Positions 25,907-33,305 of a stretch of 61,586 bases of DNA are shown piece by piece. The stretch covers positions 1 to 61,586 of the forward strand of contig JAPHRD010000060.1 in assembly GCA_026196225.1 (NCBI GenBank), in the 5' to 3' direction. Below the pieces are notes generated by a model. It worked only from the letters and a program-made list of their open reading frames with translations. It searched no databases and had not been told where the DNA came from. Positions within the stretch are counted from its first letter, which is position 1, and each line of letters opens with the position of its first letter. Origin of the DNA: Motiliproteus sp. GTDB taxonomy: Bacteria; Pseudomonadota; Gammaproteobacteria; Pseudomonadales; Balneatricaceae. The position numbers were made by a program, and so were the translations under genes.

Positions 25907-26686
25907 TCAAAAGGTGCCTGGAAAAGCACCGCCATCGATCAGGAGATTCTGGCCACTGATAAATCCACTTTGAGATGCGCACAGAAAAGCACAGGCAGCA
26001 CCAAATTCATCGGGATCGCCAAAGCGGCCTGCAGGATTGGATTGTCGGCGTAACTCTATGATCTGATCCAGTGTTTTTCCCTGCTGTTTGGCGGCCCCCT
26101 GCAAAGTTTGCTGCAGGCGATCCGTTTCAAAAGGGCCTGGTAGCAGGTTATTGATGGTGACGTTGTGAGCCACCGTCTGTCTTGCCAATCCAGCCACAAA
26201 TCCGGTCAGACCTGAGCGGGCACCATTGGATAATCCAAGGCTTGGGATAGGCGCTTTCACGGCACCGGAGGTAATGTTAACGATACGCCCGAATTGGCGA
26301 TCCTGCATGCCATCCACCACTGCTTTAATCAGCATGATAGGAGTCAGCATATTGGCTTCAACCGCTGCGATCCAATCGTCGTGTTGCCAATCACGAAAAT
26401 CTCCGGGAGGCGGACCGCCAGCGTTGTTCACAAGGATATCTGGATCTGGACATGCGGCCAAAACTGCCTGACGCCCAGCCTCTGTGGTTATATCACAAGC
26501 AACTGCCGTTACCGGAACGCCTGTGTGAGTTCGTATTTCCTCAGCAGTCTGCTCTAGGATTTCTGGGGTGCGGGCATTAATAACCAGCTCAACCCCTTCC
26601 TGGGCCAACGCCATCGCGCAGGCCTTACCCAAGCCTTTCGACGCTGCACAAACAATTGCTTTACGACCACTAATTCCTAACTCCAC
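25907..26686 (-). CDS. SDR-family oxidoreductase lacking canonical YxxxK
   Basis: 259 residues with the short-chain dehydrogenase fold: cofactor loop CAASKGLGKA (13-22), NNAG (87-90), Ser140 in NITSGAVK, and the C-terminal GQNLLIDGG. The catalytic Tyr-x3-Lys, expected about 13 residues after Ser140, is replaced by Ser153-NGA-Arg157 (LSNGARSGLTG). A subgroup of SDRs carries this substitution and is annotated as 3-oxoacyl-ACP reductase, but activity is unproven. It is the last gene of the TRAP-lhgO minus-strand run, 93 bp after lhgO, which suggests a role on the same substrate. Confidence 0.85.
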   Translation of the reverse strand: MELGISGRKAIVCAASKGLGKACAMALAQEGVELVINARTPEILEQTAEEIRTHTGVPVTAVACDITTEAGRQAVLAACPDPDILVNNAGGPPPGDFRDWQHDDWIAAVEANMLTPIMLIKAVVDGMQDRQFGRIVNITSGAVKAPIPSLGLSNGARSGLTGFVAGLARQTVAHNVTINNLLPGPFETDRLQQTLQGAAKQQGKTLDQIIELRRQSNPAGRFGDPDEFGAACAFLCASQSGFISGQNLLIDGGAFPGTF

Positions 26687-26779
26687 AGCAACCTCCTACT
26701 CGACTGCCTGACCAGCGTATTGCCAAAACTTTTGCTTTCGTCCTTTCTTCTTAGGTTTTCTTCTACATCGTTGTTTGAA

Positions 26780-27985
26780 CTATTCGCCCGTCTTATCGAC
26801 TACCTGTTCGACAATATAGTTGCCGATCGGAATGGCAGACGTAGCGGCTGGTGATGGCGCGTTACAGACATGTAGCGAGCGAGCACTTTCTGCAAACAGA
26901 AAATCATGGACCAAAGATCCATCCTTCATCACCGCCTGAGCCCGAATACCAGCCGGATAGGGTTGCAGATCCTTGAGCTGCACACTGGGGCAATACTTCT
27001 GTACCAATTTTAGATAACCCGGCTTCCACCAGGAATTTTTAGTTTCCACCAACCCGGTCTTGATGTTGGCCCGCAAGACCTTCCAGAAACCGCTAAAGCT
27101 AATCATCTCCCAAATATCCTTCGGACTGATATTGATACGCCCGTAACCTTCTCGCTTCCAGCCCTGCACAGCATTGGGTCCTACAGTGACGGAACCATCG
27201 ATCATGCGAGTCAGATGGACCCCCAAAAATGGCAGATCAGGGTCAGGGATTGGATAGATCAGATGCTTAACGATGCCATTCATCGATTCTGGCAACTGGT
27301 AGTATTCACCGCGGAAAGGAATAATCTGGAAATCGGTCTCGATCCCCATCATCCGGGTAATACGATCCGCCATCAGCCCCGAACAGCTAATCAGAAAACG
27401 GCTACGGACCTGTCCCTGATTGGTGTCGATAAAGATCTCATCACCCTGCTCCCGGACAGCAGTAACCTCGGTGTTTAACCGCGTCTCCCCCCCCAGATCC
27501 CGGAAACACTGAGCCATTTTGATACAGACCTGCTGGTAATCAACAATGCCGGTCGTATGGACCAGTATTGCCCCAACACCCTCAATGTTGGGCTCCCGTT
27601 CACGCAGTTGGGATTGATCCAGCCACTCCACATCCAGATCATTTTCCTGACAGCGCTCAAACAGCGCTTCCATCCGTTCAAATTCCAGGTCGTTGGTTGC
27701 AACCAGAAGCTTGCCACACTGCTCAAAGGGGATGTTTTGTTGCTGGCAAAATTGAATAGTGGCCGCGACGCCCTCTTTGCAAAACTGAGCCTTCAAACTG
27801 CCTGGTTGGTAGTAAACACCTGCGTGGATGACACCACTGTTATGACCGGTCTGGTGACAGGCGAACTGATGCTCTTTTTCTATCACCAGAACAGATTTTT
27901 CTGGAAAGCGTTGCTGCAACTGCCACGCGGTGGAAAGACCAACGATACCACCACCAATAATGACAAAATCGTATAGGGTGTTCAT
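26780..27985 (-). CDS. lhgO: L-2-hydroxyglutarate oxidase LhgO
   Basis: 401-residue FAD-dependent oxidase/dehydrogenase oxidising L-2-hydroxyglutarate to 2-oxoglutarate, with electrons going to the quinone pool in E. coli. The FAD dinucleotide fold is FVIIGGGIVGLSTAWQLQ (7-24). Family motifs HQTGHNSGVIHAGVYYQPGS, GLMADRITRMMG and GPNAVQGWKREGY follow. Length matches. It is located 75 bp downstream of the TRAP permease, with a poor ribosome site. The neighbourhood (TAXI transporter, SDR, and YdiJ for the D-isomer) points to catabolism of imported 2-hydroxyglutarate or a similar acid. Confidence 0.92.
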   Translation of the reverse strand: MNTLYDFVIIGGGIVGLSTAWQLQQRFPEKSVLVIEKEHQFACHQTGHNSGVIHAGVYYQPGSLKAQFCKEGVAATIQFCQQQNIPFEQCGKLLVATNDLEFERMEALFERCQENDLDVEWLDQSQLREREPNIEGVGAILVHTTGIVDYQQVCIKMAQCFRDLGGETRLNTEVTAVREQGDEIFIDTNQGQVRSRFLISCSGLMADRITRMMGIETDFQIIPFRGEYYQLPESMNGIVKHLIYPIPDPDLPFLGVHLTRMIDGSVTVGPNAVQGWKREGYGRINISPKDIWEMISFSGFWKVLRANIKTGLVETKNSWWKPGYLKLVQKYCPSVQLKDLQPYPAGIRAQAVMKDGSLVHDFLFAESARSLHVCNAPSPAATSAIPIGNYIVEQVVDKTGE

Positions 27986-28060
27986 AAGATAAAAATTCTT
28001 AATCGATGTAAAAATGTGGGGAGGCTGGCATCCCCACGTTGTGCAAGGACCACCTGCTAC

Positions 28061-30193
28061 CTAAGCGGCAGCAGCTTGTAGGCTTAGATCCTGACGGCGA
28101 CTGTACCAGAACAATCCCACAAACAGCACGGTAGCGGCCAGATTGACGATCAACAGTTCATGGGGCCATAACAGCACGACCCCCAAAGCCAGTGCCAGGA
28201 TGCGATTGAACCAGTTCAATGGAGTCTCCAAGTACCCTTCCATGGCAGCCGCCAAGGCATAGATACCCACTAGCGAGAAACCGAAAATGGTCAACATCTC
28301 TACCAATGAACCACCGATAAACTGGGTATAGGCGAACAACAGCGGAACAATATAGAGTCCTTTGGCTACCTTCCAGGCGGTAAAGCCGGTTGCCATAGGA
28401 GGCGTTTTGGCAATAGCCGCCGCAGCAAAGGCCGTTAAGCAGACTGGAGGTGTGACGTTACTGTCCTGGGATAACCAGAAGATAATCATATGAGCAGATA
28501 GCAGCGCCATCGCCAAGGTATGAGGATCAACCGCTTGCTCCAACAGGGTCGGCTTAAAATCGGAAGGAATCATGGCCAGCAACGACGATGCATCGATCTG
28601 ACTCATGGGTGCTGCCAGAACGACCATGGCTTCTGGATCAGCCAACATAAAGATCGCTTTTGCCGCTTCAGGCAGAGTTCCGTCAACCATCAATTGAAGT
28701 AGCTGGGCTTCGCTGATGAGACTGTACAGTGCAGGAGCTGACAGGGTACCCAGGACAATATAAGAAGCCGTCACAGGTAATCCCATCCCCAATACCAGTG
28801 AAGCGATGGCCACCAGCATCACCGTGATTAACAGACTACCGCCTGCCCAGTTGTTAATCATCAAAGAGAAGGTATTGCCCACTCCAGTGGTAGAGATCAC
28901 GTTTACGATAAGACCGATAGCTACCAGCAGAATTGCAGTGGTGGCCATGTTTCTCGCGCCCTGGGCCAACGCATCAAGCACATCCTTGAAACCCATAGGT
29001 TTGCTGGATAACCAAGATGCCGCCACGACCGATATGATGCTGATACCCGCAGCGTAGGTGGGTGTAAATCCATAGATCAGCAGAGAAACCAGTACAGCGA
29101 TCGGCAACAGGAAATGCCAGCCATTCCTGAATACTTCACCGATCGGCGGCGTATCCATCTCCACCGAATCAGCATGACTACGTTTGGCTTCGATACGCAC
29201 AAACATGGCTACGGACAGAAAATAGAGCAAGGCCGGTAACGCCGCGTATCCGATAATATCCACGTAAGGTATCTGTGTGTAAGACGCCATGATAAAGGCA
29301 CCCGCACCCATTACCGGTGGCATCAACTGCCCCCCCGTGGAGGCGGCTGCTTCTACCCCTGCTGAGAATCGGGCCGGGAATCCCGCCTTACGCATCAGCG
29401 GAATGGTGATCACCCCCGTTGATACGGTATTGGCTACGGATGAACCAGACACCGATCCCATCAAGCCGGAGCCAAACACCGCCACAAAACCGGGACCACC
29501 AACAAAGCGACCGGCAGCACAGCGGGCTAATTCGACAATAAAATCACCGGCACCTGATTTCACCAGGAAGGCACCGAACAGGATAAACATAAACACATAG
29601 GTCCAGGAGATTCGGGCGATAGATCCGAACATCCCTTCACCGCTGAAGTAACTGCGAAACAGCAGAGTTTCCAGACTCAATCCAGGGAAGTTGAACACCC
29701 CTCCCAGATACTTACCCCACCAGAACACGTAGGTCAGTGCCACCAGGATCAGACAGGGAATAAACCAACCGGTAGTGCGGCGGGTCAGTTCCAACGCCAC
29801 AGCAATGGCCAAGATAGCCGCGACCCAGTCGGCGGTAATAAAATTCACGCCACGGTCATAGAGAGCGTTTTCGAATACCATTAGATAGACGGTACAGCCA
29901 ACGGCAATCAATCCAATGGCAATGTCGATAAACAGAATCCCTTTCTGATGCACAGCGCCCCGCTTCATGGGGATCATCAGTGCACAAAGGAAGGCAAATC
30001 CACCAAAATGAATTGCCGATACCCAGAGCTCCGACAGGGTTCCCAGAGTATTGAAATAGATATGAGCTATGGAAAAACAGATTCCCAGCCAGTACACCAC
30101 TCGACCAGAGAAGCTGGTTTCACCGCGTTGGCTCAACTCCATCTGTTCCAGTTTCTTTTTTGTATCTTTGTCAACGATGGTCTCAGCGGACAT
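28061..30193 (-). CDS. TRAP transporter fused permease (4TM-12TM), TAXI type
   Basis: About 710 residues, the fused small and large permease subunits typical of TAXI-TRAP systems that use an ion gradient to import organic acids. The start ATG at 30193 is chosen because GGGAGG sits 6 nt upstream. The N-terminal four-helix DctQ-like part is followed by the DctM-like part with motifs such as GSGLMGSVSGSSVANTVSTG, EAAASTGGQLMPPVMGAGAF and LGMGLPVTASYIVLG. It is separated from its receptor gene by a strong terminator, implying lower expression than the receptor. Substrate is inferred only from neighbours. Confidence 0.93.
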   Translation of the reverse strand: MSAETIVDKDTKKKLEQMELSQRGETSFSGRVVYWLGICFSIAHIYFNTLGTLSELWVSAIHFGGFAFLCALMIPMKRGAVHQKGILFIDIAIGLIAVGCTVYLMVFENALYDRGVNFITADWVAAILAIAVALELTRRTTGWFIPCLILVALTYVFWWGKYLGGVFNFPGLSLETLLFRSYFSGEGMFGSIARISWTYVFMFILFGAFLVKSGAGDFIVELARCAAGRFVGGPGFVAVFGSGLMGSVSGSSVANTVSTGVITIPLMRKAGFPARFSAGVEAAASTGGQLMPPVMGAGAFIMASYTQIPYVDIIGYAALPALLYFLSVAMFVRIEAKRSHADSVEMDTPPIGEVFRNGWHFLLPIAVLVSLLIYGFTPTYAAGISIISVVAASWLSSKPMGFKDVLDALAQGARNMATTAILLVAIGLIVNVISTTGVGNTFSLMINNWAGGSLLITVMLVAIASLVLGMGLPVTASYIVLGTLSAPALYSLISEAQLLQLMVDGTLPEAAKAIFMLADPEAMVVLAAPMSQIDASSLLAMIPSDFKPTLLEQAVDPHTLAMALLSAHMIIFWLSQDSNVTPPVCLTAFAAAAIAKTPPMATGFTAWKVAKGLYIVPLLFAYTQFIGGSLVEMLTIFGFSLVGIYALAAAMEGYLETPLNWFNRILALALGVVLLWPHELLIVNLAATVLFVGLFWYSRRQDLSLQAAAA

Positions 30194-30388
30194 GACCAAC
30201 CTCCCAACCTGCATCAAAGCCCTGTAACTCAGACAAATTCAGGGACATGACTATTTCGATTTTGCAAACGCTGACTATGTCATCAGCACAACTGAAGAAA
30301 AAGGAGTGCTTACTAGAAGCACTCAAACCACCACATGCGACGCGGTTGAGGAGTAGAGACACAGAGCCTCTTCACCAAATCACGAACT

Positions 30389-30414
30389 AAAAAAGAGGGT
30401 GCCCTTAGGCACCC
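30389..30414 (-). terminator. Intercistronic terminator between TAXI receptor and permease genes
   Basis: On the minus strand GGGTGCC-TAAG-GGCACCC is followed by TC and six Ts. It begins 11 bases after the stop codon of the receptor gene. It is a textbook factor-independent terminator within the operon, so partial read-through would set the ratio of periplasmic receptor to permease. Confidence 0.85.
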
Positions 30415-30425
30415 GAGGATAGCTA

Positions 30426-31457
30426 TTAATTAGCAACCAGGTGAGCGGGAATTGTCAGACCTTTCTCGCGGTAGAACTTAGCCGCACCAGGGTGAAGAGG
30501 TACCGGCAGACCAGCAATCGCCTTTTCAAGCGCCATCGCCTTGGTTGCCTTGTGGATGCCGTTCAGGAAGGGTAGGTTTTCGTAGATGGTCTTGGTGATC
30601 ATGTACACATCTTCTTCCGGCAAATCGCTACGGGCCGCCAGGAAGTTTGGCTGAGCGATAGTATTAATATCCTTGCTCTGACCAGGATAGGTGTTGGCAG
30701 GGATCACATAACGGGTCCACAGATTGTATCCGCCATTCGCCTTTTTCATCTGCTCATCGCTGAAATCCAGCACCGTCATATCGCTACCCAGGGCAGCAAA
30801 AGCACGAGTAATCGCACTGACCGGAACACCAGCAGGAATATTCATACCCTCAACCGCGCCATTCTGCATGGCATCGGCGCTAGGACCATATCCCATGTAG
30901 GCCAAATCGAAACTATCTGGATCCACACCCAGTCCGCCCATGATCTGACGACCAGAACCTTCCGTTCCAGAGTTACGCTTACCGATAGAGAATTTCTTGC
31001 CCTTCAACGCTGCCAAATCACTTACCGTTCCGGACTTAGCGTGCTTGGAAAGAACTGAAAAATGCTCAACGTTTTGCCACAACATACTGACCGAACGCAG
31101 GTTCTTCTGAGGGCCGCTGTTCTTAACTTTACCTTCACCGTTCCATGCCCAGGCGCCATAAAGACCCTGCATGATGGCAAACTGCGCTTCATTTTCACGA
31201 AGCAATTTAACGTTCTCACCGGATCCGGCAGAGCTGATCGCTGACATGGAGATCTTATGCTTTGGCTCTAGCTTCACCTTCGACAGGGTCGCCAGGGCTA
31301 CACCTACCGGATAGTAAGTCCCTCCGGTTGAAGCGGTGGCCAGAATATAGGAGCGGGGTTCAGCAGCCTGTGCGGGCAGGCTTGCCATGGTTAGGGACGC
31401 ACCTAAAGTCAGTGCAATACCCAAGCCCTTAATAAAATTACGCTTAGTCGTAGGCAT
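30426..31457 (-). CDS. TAXI-family TRAP solute-binding protein
   Basis: 343 residues from the ATG at 31457, which has AGGAAAG five bases upstream; ATGs a few codons further up are less well placed. The signal peptide runs to PAQAAE. Its n-region TKRNFIKGLG resembles a twin-arginine motif with Lys-Arg in place of Arg-Arg, so export route (Sec or Tat) is uncertain. The mature protein has the TAXI pattern: ILATASTGGTYYPVGVALAT, ATGSGENVKLL-like SSAGSGENVKLL, and KRNSGTEGSGRQIM. The gene is first after the sigma-54 promoter and captures the substrate for the downstream permease. Confidence 0.92.
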   Translation of the reverse strand: MPTTKRNFIKGLGIALTLGASLTMASLPAQAAEPRSYILATASTGGTYYPVGVALATLSKVKLEPKHKISMSAISSAGSGENVKLLRENEAQFAIMQGLYGAWAWNGEGKVKNSGPQKNLRSVSMLWQNVEHFSVLSKHAKSGTVSDLAALKGKKFSIGKRNSGTEGSGRQIMGGLGVDPDSFDLAYMGYGPSADAMQNGAVEGMNIPAGVPVSAITRAFAALGSDMTVLDFSDEQMKKANGGYNLWTRYVIPANTYPGQSKDINTIAQPNFLAARSDLPEEDVYMITKTIYENLPFLNGIHKATKAMALEKAIAGLPVPLHPGAAKFYREKGLTIPAHLVAN

Positions 31458-31578
31458 TATCGCTTTCCTCATCATCAAATTATCTTTTTGTATTTCTTTT
31501 GCTTTTTATCTGGGGCGGCGCCCTGTGCTAGCGACCGCAACTCGTTGGCTTTTATTCAAAGAGTTTCCCAATAGTTAG

Positions 31579-31594
31579 AGCAACAGTCGTACCA
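31579..31594 (-). promoter_or_regulatory. Sigma-54 (-24/-12) promoter
   Basis: Minus strand reads TGGTACGACTGTTGCT, differing from consensus TGGCACG-N4-TTGCW at one position. GG and GC are separated by exactly 10 bases. The predicted transcription start is near 31568, upstream of the TAXI receptor gene. The adjacent regulator carries an intact GAFTGA sigma-54 contact motif, which makes the assignment coherent. Confidence 0.75.
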
Positions 31595-31665
31595 ATCAGA
31601 TAAAAAGATAACAACCATCTGTTTTTAAAAGATATTTTTTAACATGAAGATATTACGAACAACCA

Positions 31666-31719
31666 ATAAGCAAAAATTGGCCGATTGATTTTGACCACTA
31701 TCGGCAATTTTTTGCTTAT
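31666..31719. promoter_or_regulatory. Candidate enhancer site 1 (inverted repeat)
   Basis: ATAAGCAAAAATTGGCCGAT at 31666-31685 and ATCGGCAATTTTTTGCTTAT at 31700-31719 are inverted copies, 18 of 20 positions identical, separated by 14 bases. The site lies about 70-125 bp upstream of the sigma-54 promoter, a normal distance for an NtrC/DctD-type upstream activating sequence. Confidence 0.6.
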
Positions 31720-31773
31720 CGAGAATTCTTAGCCACTCAACGTTACGCTACTTCCCAACCGGTTTGAGTGGCA

Positions 31774-31873
31774 ACTAAAAATTGCCGGCAGAACAAGCAA
31801 AAAGACAATTCTGATCGGGAGAATTGGAGGGAAAAGCCTGCCGGTCCAAAAGCATCGGCAATTTTTTGCCTAA
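31774..31873. promoter_or_regulatory. Candidate enhancer site 2 (two further half-sites)
   Basis: A minus-strand copy at 31774-31790 (core CGGCAATTTTT on the minus strand with one changed flank) and a plus-strand copy ATCGGCAATTTTTTGC at 31854-31869. The latter is identical over 16 bases to the plus-strand arm of site 1. Their wider spacing (about 80 bp between centres) suggests they are either separate half-sites or part of a looped array. Confidence 0.5.
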
Positions 31874-31940
31874 ATCGGCTAATCGACGGGAAGAATACGG
31901 CAGCTGGCCCTGGACTGCCAAATCGTTTACTGCCAGATAA

Positions 31941-33302
31941 TTAATGAGTAAAGTCAGAGCGGTTGATACCAAACTTCTGCATCTTTTGATTCAGAGTTCG
32001 TCGGGGTAGCTCCAGCTCATCCATCACCGCCTGAATATTGCCCTGATGTTTCTGCAAACAGCGGCGAATAACCTGTGCTTCAAAGTTCTGCACCTGAAGG
32101 CTGAGAGGGATTCCAGAATCGCTGGCAGTAGAGATCTGCGGCACATTGCTGGGAGACAACAATTCGGTCAGATTACAATGGGGATCGAGACCAAAGCGCA
32201 TAGCGATATTGCGCAGCTCCCGGACATTACCAGGCCAACGGTATTGTTTGAGAGTACGGACCTCCTGGCCCGAGCAAGAGGTGTAGTCGATATCCTGGCG
32301 ATTAGCTTCCTGGCGAGCAAAATGCTCAAACAGCAGAGGAATATCCTCCTGCCGCTCCCGCAGTGGCGGAATATATAGTTGGCCAACATTGAGGCGGTAA
32401 AACAGATCCTGGCGAAAACCATCATCTCCCTTCAGTTCAACTTTAGTGGCGGCAACCACCCGAACATCTACTTCAACAATCTTGTTGTCACCCAGCCGCT
32501 CTACCGCCCCCTCTTGAATCGACCGCAGCACTTTTACCTGCAAATTGAGCGGCATGCTCTCGATCTCATCCATAAACAGAGTGCCGCCATCGGCATACTC
32601 AAACTTACCCACCCGACGCTTGCTAGCCCCGGTAAAGGCACCCGCCTCGTGGCCAAACAGCTCGCTTTCAAACAGACTTTCCGGAATCGCACCACAGTTC
32701 AAGGGCACGAATTTACGGCGTTTGCGGGGACTGAAATCGTGCAGGCACTGGGCCACCAGTTCCTTACCACAGCCAGTCTCTCCATAGATAATCAGATTGG
32801 TGTCGATCTGTGCCATCCGTAGCAGCTCTTCCCGCAGTTGGACGATAGCTGGAGAAACGCCGATGATCCGGGTTTCGATCCCCTCTCCTTCAGCAATTTG
32901 TTGCTGCAGACGCTGATTTTCCATAGTCAGGTGACGCTTCTCGCAGGCTCGATGCACCGATTCCACCAAACGCTCGGGGTCGTAGGGTTTCTCGATAAAA
33001 TCGTAGGCGCCTTCCCGCAGCGACTCGATCGCCATCTGCACATCACCGTGCCCGGTAACCAGGATCACAGGCAGTTCCGGCACCTTCTTTAGGGCTTCCC
33101 GCAACAGCTCCTGGCCATCCATCTGCGGCATTTTTACATCAGTTACCAATACCCCCTGGAAATCCTTGGAAAGCGCGGCTAAGGCTGACTTGGCCTCGGA
33201 AAAACCACGCACTTCAAATCCGGCCAGCTGCAGCCATTGCTCGGTGGCTTGACGCACCAACTCTTCATCATCAACCAAAAACACCTGCCCACGAATATCC
33301 AT
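31941..33302 (-). CDS. Sigma-54-dependent response regulator, DctD-like
   Basis: 453 residues in the NtrC/DctD layout. The receiver domain (1-120) has phospho-acceptor Asp55 in VTDVKMPQMDG. The AAA+ domain has Walker A GETGCGKE (174-181) and the sigma-54 contact loop GAFTGA (221-226), then GTLFMDEIESM. A Fis-type helix-turn-helix ends the protein (NIQAVMDELELPRRTLNQKM). It starts 3 bp after the dctB-like kinase stop, so the pair is one operon. It lies immediately upstream of a sigma-54 promoter and inverted-repeat sites. Target assignment to the TAXI operon is inference from this layout. Confidence 0.93.
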   Translation of the reverse strand: MDIRGQVFLVDDEELVRQATEQWLQLAGFEVRGFSEAKSALAALSKDFQGVLVTDVKMPQMDGQELLREALKKVPELPVILVTGHGDVQMAIESLREGAYDFIEKPYDPERLVESVHRACEKRHLTMENQRLQQQIAEGEGIETRIIGVSPAIVQLREELLRMAQIDTNLIIYGETGCGKELVAQCLHDFSPRKRRKFVPLNCGAIPESLFESELFGHEAGAFTGASKRRVGKFEYADGGTLFMDEIESMPLNLQVKVLRSIQEGAVERLGDNKIVEVDVRVVAATKVELKGDDGFRQDLFYRLNVGQLYIPPLRERQEDIPLLFEHFARQEANRQDIDYTSCSGQEVRTLKQYRWPGNVRELRNIAMRFGLDPHCNLTELLSPSNVPQISTASDSGIPLSLQVQNFEAQVIRRCLQKHQGNIQAVMDELELPRRTLNQKMQKFGINRSDFTH

Positions 33303-33305
33303 CGA

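Larger units (their letters stand above)
31458..31940 (-). promoter_or_regulatory. Regulatory region upstream of the TAXI-TRAP-lhgO operon
   Basis: No gene is present in this 483-bp space. It contains a sigma-54 type promoter at 31579-31594 and, further upstream, four copies of a CGGCAATTTTT-type motif arranged as inverted pairs (31666-31719 and 31774-31873). The stretch between the promoter and the start codon would be an untranslated leader of about 110 nt. The whole layout is that of an enhancer-dependent promoter controlled by the DctD-like activator encoded immediately upstream. Confidence 0.7.

Noticed and set aside
31671-31714. Additional sigma-54 promoters in the CGGCAATTTTTTGC motifs
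   Set aside because: GG and GC are separated by 9 bases in both arms rather than the obligatory 10, so they were interpreted as regulator sites instead.
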